From: Pseudoalteromonas luteoviolacea H33-S
GTDB taxonomy: Bacteria > Pseudomonadota > Gammaproteobacteria > Enterobacterales > Alteromonadaceae
Length of the DNA: 41,115 nucleotides
Reading direction: 5' to 3'
Assembly: GCF_001625695.1 (NCBI RefSeq)
Contig: NZ_AUXY01000059.1
Span: 1-41,115, forward strand
Both the position numbers and the translations under genes were made by a program. Positions 26,901 through 38,600 of this stretch are shown in pieces. The notes beneath the pieces were generated by a model that did not search any database, was not told where the DNA came from, and was given only the letters and a program-made list of their open reading frames with translations. The first letter of the stretch is position 1; each line of letters opens with the position of its first letter.

Positions 26901-28385
26901 TTAAAGGTTTAGCTCTTTAATTTGCTGAGATACGCGCACACCACTGCGCACAGCACCTTCCATATAACCTAGATATAAAGTGTCTGTATGCTCTCCTGCA
27001 AAATAAACGCGGCCAACTGGCTGCTGAAATAGCTTCCAGTATTTGCTTATTTGACCTGGGCCATATGCAATAAAGCCACCTTGCGTCCACTCTTCAGCAA
27101 CCCAGTTTTGCACTTTTGTTGCCACAAGGTACTGCTTAGAGCCTGGGTACATTACTTCGATTTCATCTAGTCTTGCATCAACAATCTGTTGATCAGTCCA
27201 CTCTTTTTGCATTTGACTGTAATCGCCAGATGTATAAGTAATAAGAATACCACCGGTGCCGCCTTGGCGCTCAGTTGTCTCCCAAGTCCACCCTGTGGGT
27301 AGGCCACCAGCAACCACTGTGTCACCGCCCAAATTTTGGTCTAACCAAAAGCGCTGATTATATTGCAGGAGTACTTTGGAATGAGACCCGTAGTTGATGC
27401 TGTTTGCTGCATCTGTTAACGCTTGTGGAAGGTGCGGGGTAAACGTAATTTTATTTAACACGGGAAGCGGCACTGTAACCACCACCACATCCGCTTCATA
27501 GCTGCCACCGGTTGTAGTTTCAACCGTCACACGATCATTTTGTTCGCTAATACTCACTACCGGCTGGTTTAAGTGGATATCACCTTCAAGGTTATCCGCA
27601 AAGGCTTGCGCCATCGCCCTGCCGCCTTTTAAAAAACGATAACCTTCCACATCGTCATCAGAGACTTGCTCATAAACTTTGGCATACTGCGCTAAGTGCA
27701 ATAGAGACAGATCGCTTGGCTCGTCAAATTCGCCTCTGACAAATTGCTCTGCAAGTAACTCTGCTTCTGGGTGTAATTGAAGCCCATCAATCCAACTTTG
27801 CACCGTTGTAAGATCATACTCTTTTGCCTTATCTAAAAGCGCGGGCTCATCAGGATCTGGGACTGCATCTGCAAGTAGACTTAGCTCATCATAAAAACGG
27901 TTATAATCCGCAACAATTTGCGGTGCAAAGTTATTTTCAAAATCGGTATAGCTGACCAATTGACCATCAACATAATAAGCACCGCTTTCTATTTCTCCCC
28001 AATATCCTGTGTCTGCAAGTTCCACATTGAAAAGGCTAGCATATCGATGGATTTCCTGATGTACCATAGGCCCATCAATAAACTCTCCACCAATTTCACC
28101 ATGCTGCTCACCCATATCATATGTGCCTATGCGTCCACCAATCCTATCTTTAGCCTCCAATATCGTTACATCATAACCGATACTCTCTAGCTCATAGGCC
28201 GCTGTTAACCCTGATAACCCTGCACCGACCACCACAGCTTGGTTTACTATTGGCTTTGCAGCAGGCTTACTCTGTTGGACGACGACCTCATTGGTATCAT
28301 TGCTTCCACATGCCGATAGCACTGTAGAAAATACCACAGTACTGACGATGATACGCAAAGAGTCCTTTCTCTCTGATAACTTCAT
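26901..28385 (-). CDS. Flavin monoamine oxidase family protein, lipoprotein
   Basis: About 494 residues from the preferred start at 28383-28385, which follows GAGGTG and opens a lipoprotein signal (MKLSERKDSLRIIVSTVVFS, lipobox LSAC). The longer frame to 28427 adds 14 residues that would spoil the signal. The FAD-binding Rossmann motif is VVVGAGLSGLTAAYELES, followed by the acidic EAKDRIGGR typical of amine oxidases. The C-terminal FAD segment is GRVYFAGEHTDTLYLGYMEG. It should oxidise a primary or polyamine or an amino acid to an aldehyde, ammonia and H2O2. An outer-membrane or periplasmic anchor is unusual for the family. Substrate unknown. Confidence 0.9.
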   Translation of the reverse strand: MKLSERKDSLRIIVSTVVFSTVLSACGSNDTNEVVVQQSKPAAKPIVNQAVVVGAGLSGLTAAYELESIGYDVTILEAKDRIGGRIGTYDMGEQHGEIGGEFIDGPMVHQEIHRYASLFNVELADTGYWGEIESGAYYVDGQLVSYTDFENNFAPQIVADYNRFYDELSLLADAVPDPDEPALLDKAKEYDLTTVQSWIDGLQLHPEAELLAEQFVRGEFDEPSDLSLLHLAQYAKVYEQVSDDDVEGYRFLKGGRAMAQAFADNLEGDIHLNQPVVSISEQNDRVTVETTTGGSYEADVVVVTVPLPVLNKITFTPHLPQALTDAANSINYGSHSKVLLQYNQRFWLDQNLGGDTVVAGGLPTGWTWETTERQGGTGGILITYTSGDYSQMQKEWTDQQIVDARLDEIEVMYPGSKQYLVATKVQNWVAEEWTQGGFIAYGPGQISKYWKLFQQPVGRVYFAGEHTDTLYLGYMEGAVRSGVRVSQQIKELNL

Positions 28386-28598
28386 AAACACCTCTTTCAA
28401 CCTAAAAATAAAAAATATAGTTAACAAATTTATTTAGATATATTTCAACCTATTAGCCCTAAATATAACCATTTTAAACGGCGGGTGCACGCTATCATGA
28501 CCCTAAGATATTAACAAGGGCAAAATCATGTTAACGCATCAGTGGGAGAGAAAAATGCTCGGTAGTGTGTCTCAGTTTAAAATATCTTGCTAAGCGCT

Positions 28599-29495
28599 TT
28601 ATTTATTGTCGAGTAATCGAAACACAAGGACTTCTTGCATGGCGTCAATCGGTTGAAATGCAAGATCTGTTGCCATCTTGACTGCGATACGCTTTTTTTC
28701 AACTAGGGCAAAAGCACCGCTTGGCAAAGGAGTATAGCGCTCATAATACCTTTGCGGTTCATACTGCAAAGCGAGCAAACGAGAAAAATGTGAACCCGGC
28801 GCAAGATTGCGCTCTGTGCCTTGATAAAGCACAAGGTCATCCACGACACACAATAACGTATACAAGCCCTCATCCTTTTCTGGTGCAACTAAGTACTTAG
28901 TTAATTCATCAAAAGCAACGCCACTGCGCAAGGCCTGATAGAGCTCTTGAAAACTATCGATATAAGATACACATTTATGACTTTGTGCAAGCGATTGCAG
29001 CCTTTGATGTTTTTGTAGTTCAGTCTCTTCGGGCTTGGTCACTTCTTCTGTGTTTCGCCACGGGGCCAATGACTGCTTCAATTCAAGAAGCGCTTGTGCT
29101 TGACTTTTCGCTTCATCTTCTTGTTGGTGTTTTCTTTGTTCAGTAAGCTGCTGTTGATGCTGCAACAGGGCCTCTTGCGCGTGTATCTCAGCACGCTTTA
29201 TATTACCGCTTTCAAACGCATTGATTTTAATATTCATCACTTCTTGCGCTTGCGCAAAAGATAACTGCTCACCATATCGATTAACAATAAAAGCATTGGC
29301 GTTAATATAGTCAGGGTTTAAAGACACTAATTCTTGGCGAAGGCTTTGATATCTGTCGTACAACACTTGCTCTTGTGCCAAGGTTCCCTCACTGCCACAT
29401 TGCGGATCACCAAGCCAATGTGCCTCGCGCATGTTACCAACAGTGACATACATAGCATCCATTAAATCAATGAGTTTGTTCTGAGAATTATCCAT
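28599..29495 (-). CDS. Hypothetical coiled-coil protein
   Basis: A 298-residue soluble protein with no signal peptide. The middle (residues ~95-150) is a Gln/Glu/Lys-rich coiled coil (AEIHAQEALLQHQQQLTEQR). The N-terminal 60 residues contain Cys and Tyr/Gln-rich helices, and the C-terminal domain is mixed. I recognise no family. The ribosome-binding site is weak (AAAGATAAAG before ATG). It is separated from the oxidase gene by about 210 bp, so probably a separate unit. Confidence 0.7.
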   Translation of the reverse strand: MDNSQNKLIDLMDAMYVTVGNMREAHWLGDPQCGSEGTLAQEQVLYDRYQSLRQELVSLNPDYINANAFIVNRYGEQLSFAQAQEVMNIKINAFESGNIKRAEIHAQEALLQHQQQLTEQRKHQQEDEAKSQAQALLELKQSLAPWRNTEEVTKPEETELQKHQRLQSLAQSHKCVSYIDSFQELYQALRSGVAFDELTKYLVAPEKDEGLYTLLCVVDDLVLYQGTERNLAPGSHFSRLLALQYEPQRYYERYTPLPSGAFALVEKKRIAVKMATDLAFQPIDAMQEVLVFRLLDNK

Positions 29496-30017
29496 CTTTA
29501 TCTTTGATTTATTATTTATCTATTAGATTAAAACTTAAAAAAACCACCGCTGCAATAAATAAGCATCACCTCTTTAGGGTGATGAATAGACCTAGCTATA
29601 TGAAAGGAAGACCCGTAAAAAAGCAAATATAATTTACAAAAAACCACACATTTGATAGAAATAAAGACGATAAAAAACAAGGGATAAATTTAAAATAATA
29701 AAACCGATAACCCCTGGGTGATAAGTGAGCTGTTAAATTAATATATTTTTCAATTTAAATTATAAATTTGAATAATTAACATTCTTTATTTTAGATAACA
29801 AAAAATGTCAATTCAGGCCTTAAAACTAACACCATAATGGAATTAAAAGACCTAAAAACTATAAAAATAACAATTAGATACTGGAACAATATGGGAGTGT
29901 AGATGCATCTGGACGATGCATAAAGTGTAGACCATGCCTTTACAGCTTATCAAAGTTGTAATGGACATCTTAAACACTTAAAAAATCTAACGAAAATAAA
30001 AAGTAAAAGGTAGGACA
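29496..30017. other. AT-rich intergenic region with hairpin and duplicated leader
   Basis: About 520 very AT-rich bases without a gene. It contains a perfect 7-bp hairpin, ATGCATC (29903-29909) with GATGCAT (29915-29921). From 29939 onward lies the leader that is repeated before the second 303-aa gene. The divergent genes on either side need promoters here, but no confident boxes are visible. Confidence 0.6.
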
Positions 30018-30935
30018 ATGAATACACACGGATTGTTAATGGTACTTTTTGAGGCTTTGGCGTTAAAGCAAGAGCGCTATTACTATCAAAATATCCTCTT
30101 TACGGGTATGGCTATTAGCCATACCGACGGGGTTGTAACCAGCCGGCATGTGTATAAAAATGGGGTTAAGGAGTATGATTACGAACCGCCTTATTTAAAT
30201 AAAACAACTCATGTAATATTAGATGATTTGGTCGATTGCACCACAGATGAGCCTATGTATTTAAATGGAGAGCGGTATACTGGGACCATATACGGCATTT
30301 ATCCAAAAGGTAGAGTATCAAGCGAAGATGTTTTTGTACGTGGCATGCACCGTGAAAGCACCCATTACCACTACAACTCAACTGCAATCCACGAATTGGT
30401 CATAGAATCCATTGTGAATGAGCAGTTCAATACAGTTGAAATACACGAGTGGGATTCAAATGGCCAACTAGAATATTGGGATGCAGGAATTGAAAGCATC
30501 AAAGGCGAAATAAAAGGACGTATTTTATTTAGATTGAATGAAGACTTTAGCATCCGTGTTTTTACAATTTCCGGTCATTTCAACAAAGTACTGGAAAACA
30601 GCGAAAGCCTGACATGTCCTTACTTCCTAGCACTCAAGCAAGTTCGTCAATTGAATTCAGAGCCCATACATTGCTTTGATATAAAATTCTGCGAGCAGCT
30701 ATGGACTCATGAGCCTGTAATCAAACAATTGATAGAGGAACTTCAACCCGAAGAACTCGCAATAAGTGACTTTTCCAGTGATTGCCTAAGCCTGATCCAA
30801 TATGCCTCCAAATATAATGTGAACAGGCTCGAGGTGTTTGGTTCTCTAGAGGCGCAGGACAGAGAAAGTTTAACATCATTTATTACCCAGCAATGCCCAC
30901 ATATTGAGCTAATTATTTATAGCTCTTAATTTCAG
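29939..30935 (+). repeat. Tandem gene duplication, unit 1
   Basis: The unit spans an 80-bp leader, the 303-codon gene and the first bases after the stop (to TTTCAG). It recurs at a constant offset of 1122 bp at 31061-32057, separated by a 125-bp spacer. The offset is the same at both ends, so no indels have accumulated. Confidence 0.95.
30018..30929 (+). CDS. Unknown 303-aa protein, tandem paralog 1
   Basis: A soluble protein without signal peptide or membrane segment, starting at ATG after GTAGGACA. Residues ~20-50 (YYQNILFTGMAISHTDGVVT, then SRHVYKNGVKEYDY) and ~140-155 (EWDSNGQLEYW) loosely resemble MORN-type or toxin-immunity repeat variants, in which a beta hairpin carries F/L-T/S-G and a later 'NG' turn. 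The C-terminal part is helical and ends in QCPHIELIIYSS. I do not recognise a family. It is duplicated next door with its leader. Tandem copies diverging in the middle are common for immunity proteins, but no toxin gene is seen nearby. Confidence 0.75.
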   Translation: MNTHGLLMVLFEALALKQERYYYQNILFTGMAISHTDGVVTSRHVYKNGVKEYDYEPPYLNKTTHVILDDLVDCTTDEPMYLNGERYTGTIYGIYPKGRVSSEDVFVRGMHRESTHYHYNSTAIHELVIESIVNEQFNTVEIHEWDSNGQLEYWDAGIESIKGEIKGRILFRLNEDFSIRVFTISGHFNKVLENSESLTCPYFLALKQVRQLNSEPIHCFDIKFCEQLWTHEPVIKQLIEELQPEELAISDFSSDCLSLIQYASKYNVNRLEVFGSLEAQDRESLTSFITQQCPHIELIIYSS

Positions 30936-31060
30936 GGCACCCAGACAACCATAATAAGTTTGAATACAGCCCAGCGGAGCAACAATAAGTGATCGCGTGC
31001 ATTCAAATGATAACTTGCTCAAATAATTATATAGTCTGCAAGTTCGCTCTGGATATTACT

Positions 31061-32057
31061 TTTACAGCTTCTCAAAGTTGTAATGGACATCTTAAACACT
31101 TAAAAAATCTGACGAAAATAAAAAGTAAAAGGTAGGACAATGAATACACACGGATTGTTAATGGTACTTTTTGAGGCTTTAGAGTTAAAGCAAGAGCGCT
31201 ATTACTATCAAAATATCCTCTTTACGGGTATGGCAATTAGCCATACCGACGGGGTTGTAACCAGCCGGCATGTGTATAAAAATGGGGTTAAGGTGTGTGA
31301 TTACAAGCCGCCTTATTTAAATAAAACAACACATGCCATACTCGATGACTTGGTTGATTGCACCACAGATGAACCCATGTATTTAAATGACGAGAGGTAT
31401 ACTGGGACCATATACGGCATTTATCCAAAAGGTAGAATAACAAGCGAAGATGTTTTTATACGTGGTATGAACCGTGAGAACACCCATTTTCACTACAATT
31501 CAACTGCGATACATGAACTACAAATAGAAACAATGGTGAATGAGCAGCTTTGCTTAGATGAAATGCACGAATGGGACTTAAGTGGCCAACTGCGAGATTG
31601 GAATGCAGGAATTGAAAACACCAAAGGGGAAATGAAAGGCCGTATTTCATTTCTATTGAATGCAGACTTTAGCATCAGTTATTTTACAATTTCCGGTGAC
31701 TTCAACAAAGTACTAGAAAACAGTGAGCATTTGGCATGTCCCTATTTCCCAGCATTCGAGCAAGTTCGTCAACTGAATTCTGGCCCTATTGATACATTCA
31801 ATATAAATTTCTGTAAACAACTGTGGGCTCATGAACCTATAATCAAACAATTGATAGAGGAGCTTCAACCTAAAGAACTCGCAATAAGTGACTTTTCAAG
31901 TGAGTACCTAAGCCTGATCCAATATGCCTCCAAACATAATGTGAATAGGCTCGAGGTGTATAGTTCTCTAGAGGCGCAGGACAGAGAAAGTTTAACATCA
32001 TTTATTACCCAGCAATGTCCACATATTGAGCTAATTATTTATAGCTCTTAATTTCAG
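31061..32057 (+). repeat. Tandem gene duplication, unit 2
   Basis: Second copy of the unit at 29939-30935. The leader differs by only a few bases, and the start and end of the gene are nearly identical; most change is in the middle third. Confidence 0.95.
31140..32051 (+). CDS. Unknown 303-aa protein, tandem paralog 2
   Basis: Same length as paralog 1 and near-identical in residues 1-120 and 230-303. Replacements cluster in residues ~123-180: for example ELQIETMVNEQLCLDEMHEW here against ELVIESIVNEQFNTVEIHEW in paralog 1. The leader and ribosome-binding site are conserved, so both copies should be expressed the same way. A strong stem at 32082-32125 ends the pair. Confidence 0.75.
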   Translation: MNTHGLLMVLFEALELKQERYYYQNILFTGMAISHTDGVVTSRHVYKNGVKVCDYKPPYLNKTTHAILDDLVDCTTDEPMYLNDERYTGTIYGIYPKGRITSEDVFIRGMNRENTHFHYNSTAIHELQIETMVNEQLCLDEMHEWDLSGQLRDWNAGIENTKGEMKGRISFLLNADFSISYFTISGDFNKVLENSEHLACPYFPAFEQVRQLNSGPIDTFNINFCKQLWAHEPIIKQLIEELQPKELAISDFSSEYLSLIQYASKHNVNRLEVYSSLEAQDRESLTSFITQQCPHIELIIYSS

Positions 32058-32081
32058 AGACATTCAGGATAAGTAATATCA

Positions 32082-32125
32082 GGGCAGGCAAAAAGGCGTT
32101 TAACCTCACCTTTTTTTGTCTGCCC
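32082..32125 (+). terminator. Terminator after the 303-aa paralogs
   Basis: GGGCAGGCAAAAAGG (32082-32096) pairs with the T-rich CCTTTTTTTGTCTGCCC (32109-32125), leaving a 12-nt loop. It begins 30 bp past the stop of paralog 2. The internal T run and GC base are typical of a Rho-independent terminator that can act in either direction. Confidence 0.7.
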
Positions 32126-32692
32126 GCTTAGAGTGTAATCACATCTAGCTGATAAGCAGTCAGCGACCGCAGGACATTAAAATAACTGATGCCCCAGGGT
32201 GTATGTGGACACCGACCCCATTATTGCAATTATCGGTTTTTTAACCACTTTCATGTCAAAAAAACCATGCAGGCTGTTCAAAAAGAACCCAAAACGTAAA
32301 CAATTGTAAAAATTAGAACGTTCTTTATTGTATAAAGAAAGCATCAAATAATTAAAAAATGTTAACAACGTGATTTTATAGAAAGTGAGATCCCCCCGCA
32401 GATACACGCCACCCGAAAGTAACAAAAAATCCACATATGAAAGAAACCTCTATAAATCATGATATTATGCAAGGACATATGTCCCCATTAAGATACTTAA
32501 TCTGCACAGCGTGTTAATAACTAGAGATGGGATATTGTTGCAATTAGATGTCTTATATTTAAGGTATTTTTAATAAAAAGTTCATAATAGAGTATTATAT
32601 TCGCCTCCCATTTTTTAATGGGAATATTTGCACCCTTAAAAATAATCTAACTCGCAAATGATAAAACAGAGTGATAAACACACGGGAAAAAT
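32126..32692. other. Long leader region of the giant nuclease gene
   Basis: About 570 AT-rich bases without a gene. Two overlapping palindromes lie at 32315-32324 (AGAACGTTCT) and 32321-32339 (TTCTTTA / TAAAGAA, 5-nt loop). A 7-bp hairpin (TCCCATT / AATGGGA) lies at 32606-32623, about 70 bp before the start codon, possibly in the 5' leader. An 85-codon minus-strand frame here has no ribosome-binding site or family resemblance. Confidence 0.5.
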
Positions 32693-35600
32693 ATGAACTC
32701 TAACAATAAGCATCGCGGAAAATTGCGATACTTGGGCCGCTGCATCGCTATGGGGCTGTGTTCAAGTGTCGTCATGGGACACGCACATGCAAATGTTATC
32801 TTTACAGAGTATGTAGAAGGTAGCAGCAATAACAAAGCGCTTGAAATTACTAATTTTGGCAACAATAGCATCGACCTTAGCACCGTCAGTATTGCGTTAA
32901 CTGCAAATGGTAAAAAGCTAGATGAAGTCACCCCGCTTACCCTATCAGGCACACTCGCTGCAGGCAGCAGTTATGTCCTGTACAACAGCGGCGCAAGTGA
33001 CGAACTAAAAGCACTTGGCGATATTGCCAGCACAGCTACTTATTTCAATGGTGACGATGCGTTAACCTTGATGGTTAATGGCGTCATCGTGGACAGTATT
33101 GGTCAAGTCGGTACAGATCCAGGCAGTAATTGGGGCGCTGGTGACACCAGTACAAAAGATAAAACGCTACGTCGTAAAATAGGCATAGAAAACGGCGACA
33201 TCACCATAGATGATGCATTTGACCCAGCAAACGAATGGATTGGCTTTGCAAAAAATACCTTTGATGGCCTTGGTTGCTCAGGCGTTGCTGCCTGTGGCGG
33301 CAGTGGTAATATCCCGTCAGAAATAAGTGGGTCGCCACAAGGCATAGTGAATGCGTCTGATACCTATGTGTTCACTCCAACTGTCACCAACCTTGATGAT
33401 GATACACTGGTTTTTGCCATCGAAAACAAGCCGAGTTGGGCAAGCTTTGATACAGCAACAGGCGCGCTATCAGGCACACCGACAGCGGCTGATATCGGAA
33501 CCTATGACAACATTGTTATCACCGTCAATGATGGCACAGTGACCAATGCACTTAACGGCTTTTCAATCTTAGTTAGAGCTGCAGGCACCAATGATGCACC
33601 TGTTATTTCTGGTACACCAAACACATCCGTGCAAGCAACTCGGCAGTATGCCTTCACGCCTTTCGTCATCGACCTCGAAAATGATGAGTTGGTGTTCTCA
33701 ATCACCAACAAACCAAGTTGGGCAACATTTGATAACGTTTCGGGTCAACTTAGTGGTACTCCAGCGGAACCTGATACCGGTGATCATGACAACATCATTA
33801 TCTCAGTGTCAGACGGTGTGAATGCCCCCGTAAGTTTGCCTGCATTTTCAATTACGGTTACTGACAAACCGGGCAGTAACTATGATTACACTACCTACTA
33901 CGCCTCTGCAATTGGCAAAGTGGGTGCGGAGTTAGAAAGTGCGCTTGCTTTAATTGCAAGACAAGGTCAACAGAGGTTAACTTACTCGCAAGTATGGGAT
34001 GCCTTAAAGTACACCGACGAAGATCCAAATAATCCAAACAATGTACTATTGTTCTACACAGGAAAAAGCCAGTCTAAAGATACCAATGGTGGCGGCACTA
34101 CGGATTGGAACAGAGAGCACAGCTGGCCAAAATCTCATGGTTTTCCAAGTGAAAGCCAGTATGGTTACACCGATATTCACCATTTAAGACCGACCAATGT
34201 ACAGGTGAACTCAACGCGCAGCAGCAAAGATTATGATGATGGCGGTAATCCAGTGGGTAACGCACCGGGTAACTTTACTGATAGCGATTCATTTGAACCA
34301 AGAGACGCGGTAAAAGGCGATGCCGCTCGTATGATGTTCTACATGGCGGTACGCTATGATGGCACTGACGGCAACATGCCAGATCTTGAGCTTGTGAATA
34401 ATATCAGCGCAAGTAGCTCACCAACTTTAGGCGTACTGTGTAACCTTATGGATTGGCACCGTGAAGATACAGTAGATCCGTTAGAATTAGATAGACACCA
34501 ACGCATTGTAGAGCAACAGGGTAACCGAAATCCATTTATCGATAATCCAGAGTTTGCAGAAACCCTCTTTGCTGATACCTGTCCTAAATTAGGTGATGTA
34601 GCCCCCGTCATTAGTGGTCAACCTGAACGCATCGTTGGCACAGGTCGTGAGTATAGCTTTACGCCAACGGCATCAGATCAAAACAACGATGACTTGACGT
34701 TTTCTATCGTTAACAAACCATCATGGGCGACATTCAATACGCAAACAGGCCGTTTATCTGGCACGCCATCAGTAGCAGATATTGCCGTTTATGAGCAAAT
34801 TCAAATTTCAGTGACTGATGGTACATCAACGGTGTCTTTACCGATCTTCACCGTTGAAGTCGTTGATTCAAGTTCAATTAAAACTCCACCGACAATCACA
34901 GGCACACCGAGTACAAGTGCTGTCGTCGGCATTGCATATGGCTTCAGACCAGCAGCAAACGATGAAGACAATGACACACTGACTTTCTCAATCACCAACA
35001 AGCCGTCTTGGGCCACATTCAACACGCAAAATGGTGAACTGACTGGTACCCCATCATCTCAAGATGTTGGTGTAGCAAGCAATATCGTCATCGGTGTCAC
35101 TGATGGCAATACAGATGTTGTGACCTTGCCTGCGTTTTCGATTCAGGTCAGTGAACAGGTCGAAGCCAGCAAAGTGATCTTCACTGAGTACATTGAAGGT
35201 AGCAGCAGCAACAAAGCCGTTGAAATTACCAACTTTACCGGCGCAACTTTAGACCTTAGCCGCGTTACAATTACCTTGGCAGATAACGGTAAGCCGCTTA
35301 CGACAGAAGGATTAAGAACACAAACCTTATCTGGCGAATTAAAGCATGGTGAAACTCACGTTATTGCTAACAGCAGTGCAAATGACGAGATTAAGAGTCG
35401 TCAAGACAGCACCAGTACCATCACTTACTTTAACGGAGATGATGCACTTGTACTGACAGTTGATGGCCAAATTGCCGATGTATTTGGTCAAGTCGGAACG
35501 GATCCTGGCAGTGCATGGGGCAGCGGTAATACCTCAACCAAAGATAAAACCCTACGTCGTAAAGAAGGGATCACATCAGGTGATACAAGCTTAGATGATA

Positions 35601-38600
35601 CCTTTGACCCAAGCATTGAATGGGAAGGTTTCGAGAAAAATACCGCAGACGGTCTTGGCTGTAGTGGCGTTGCGGCCTGTGGCTCTGATGGTGGAACAAC
35701 CCCGCCGCAAGTTGAGCTTGGCGCATGTAATGACCCTGCAACACGCATTAGTGCGGTACAGGGCAATCAGACTGCAAGCCCACTGGTGGATCAATCTGTT
35801 GTGATTGAAGGCGTTGTTGTGGCCACATTCCAAGACAGCGGTCAACATGGCGGATTCTTCATTCAAGAAGAAGACCAACATGCAGACACTGACAGCACCA
35901 CCTCAGAAGGCATTTTTGTCGCGGATGCAAATACCAAGGTCACAGTTGGTGAACAAGTCCGAGTGCTGGGCACCGTGGTTGAAAAGTATGACTTAACACA
36001 AATTAGTACAGTAACCGAGACACTTTCTTGTGCCACAGATGTGTTAACGCAGGTCACACCAACAGAGGTGAATTTACCGTTTGCACAAGGCTTTGACCAA
36101 GAGTCACTTGAAGGTATGTGGGTATCAATGCCACAAACGCTACATGTCACCCTGAGCCATAACTTCACTAAATATGGTGAGATTTACTTGTCTCAAGGCA
36201 TGCGAATGCAGCCTACCAACAAGTACCCTAAAGACGACCCTCGTCGCCTAGAGCTTGCTGAACTGAACACAAGAAACGTGTTACTTGTCGATGACAGCTC
36301 AACGCAAAGTAACCCTGAAACAATCAGTTATTACCCAAGTTTCAGTGCTGATATGCCACTTCGCTCCGGCGACCAAGTGTCGAACATGTCAGGGGTGATT
36401 CACTACACCTATGGTAATTACAAGCTTATTCCAACCAGCTTACCAAGCTTCGAGCCGTCTAACCCTCGTCGTACTAAACCATCAGAACGTCAATCAGAGC
36501 AACATATCCGTGTTGCGAGCTTTAACGTACTGAACTACTTCGTCAACTTTGACAGTCGCGGTGCGAACAATGAGCAAGAGTTCAATCGCCAACGCAGCAA
36601 AGTGATCCGTGCAATATTGGCGTCAGATGCTGATGTTGTAGGCCTAATGGAAATCGAAAACAATGGTTACGGTGATAACAGTGCTATCAAAAACCTCATT
36701 GATGGATTAAATGAGCGAGACGGTACGAATAATTGGGCATACATCAACCCTCAGCTAGAACAAGTTGGTACAGATGCGGTGACTGTCGGCATTATCTACC
36801 GTGATAACCGTGTGACACCTCAAGGCAGTGCGCAAGTGATCACAGATGCGCCATTCGATGAAGCAACACGTGCACATAGACCCCCCATGTTGCAGTCATT
36901 CAAACCAATTAACGGCGGCAAAGAAATCCGCGTCGTTGTGAATCACTTCCGATCTAAAGGCGGGTCATGTGGTGTAGATATGGATGATGCCGTAGAGGGC
37001 GCGTGTAATGGCCAGCGCTTATTAGCAGCTCAGACAGTCATTGCAGCACTTGACCAAACTGGCAGTGAAACAAACTCAAATTCAGGAGTTTCTAGCACTA
37101 ATGAGCCTATTTACGCCATTTTAGGTGACTTTAATGCCTATGCGTATGAAGCGCCCATGCAAGCATTTTACGATGCTGGCTTTGCCAATATCAGTCTTGA
37201 AAAAGACACCGGCGATAATTATTCATACTACTATAGCGGTGTAGCAGGCAGCCTAGATCACATGTTAACTGCCAATGCGTCGATGGAAAGTGTTGTGCAA
37301 ACCATGCACTGGCATATTAATGCCGATGAAGCCGCAGGCCTAGACTACAACACCGAAGGTAAGTCAGAAGGTCAGCTAACTAGATGGTTCTCAGACTCAC
37401 CATACCGTTCATCAGATCATGACCCTGTAATCACCGATTTCGATTTGGAAGTCGTTGCCATACCAGATAACCAAGCGCCGATTGCAAATAATGATGTTGC
37501 AGACGCAGTACAAGGCGAAACCGTTACTATCGATGTACTGATAAATGACACGGATACAGACTCTGACACACTTATCATCAGCGCCGCTACAATCGTTTCA
37601 GGTGAAGGTGGGCTTAGTTATTCTGATACGCAAGTAAGCTTTACGCCAAGCGCAAACTTTGTTGGTGAAGCAACAATCAGCTATACCATCACTGATGGCA
37701 ATGGCGGTACTGCCACAGCAACACTCTCTGTCAATGTTATCGCTAAAAACCAAGCGCCTATCGCCACCAATGACACCGCCAATACACTTGAAGATCAAAG
37801 TGTGACGGTTTCGGTATTAAATAACGATATCGACGAAAACATGGCAAGCGTAAAAATCACAAATGCGGCGCTTAGTTCAGGCTTAGGTCAGGTGAGCTAT
37901 TCAGACTCTGCCATCACCTATTCACCAACTGAAAACTATCATGGTACAGCACAAATTACCTATGAAATCAGTGATGAAGCTGGACTTAGCGCAAGTGCCC
38001 GCGTTGCAATCACGATTGCTCCGCAAAACGATGCACCATCAGCGCTCGACGACTCAGCTGTGGTTTCTGCAAAGTCACTTGCCAACATCAAAGTGCTTGC
38101 GAATGACACTGACGTCGATGGCGACACACTTCACATCACTGCGGCAACGACTAATACAGGTCACGTTGAAGTAAGCGGCGATGTGCTTCAATACCAAGCA
38201 CCGGCACTGAATACAGGCCATGCAACTATCAGTTATACAATCAGTGATGGCACAGAGACTGCTCAGGCAACTGTCAACGTGCAAATTAGTACGAATAACC
38301 TATCACCCGTTGCACAAGATGACTTTGTACAACTTGCCGAAGGTCAATCATCTATAGCGATAGCTGTATTAGACAATGACAGCGATCCTGATGGTGACAC
38401 CTTATCACTGGTGGCTGTTAATTCAGATACAGGTCTTGCTGTGATTGAAGACAACCAGATTGTGTTTAGCACGAATGATACATTTAAAGGTATCGCTCAG
38501 GTGCGTTATGCAATTTCAGATGGATTTGGTGGCCGCGCAGAAGCTGTGTTAGAGCTTCGTCAAAATCAACCTTCTGCACCTGTGATCACCGCACCTGCTG

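Noticed and set aside
28528..28593. 21-codon plus-strand frame (MLTHQWERKMLGS...)
   Set aside because: Only a weak AAGGG precedes it, it has no leader-like or membrane character, and nothing around it supports expression.
32177..32434. 85-codon minus-strand frame upstream of the giant nuclease
   Set aside because: AT-rich sequence with no ribosome-binding site, overlapping palindromes, and low-complexity hydrophobic composition typical of chance frames.
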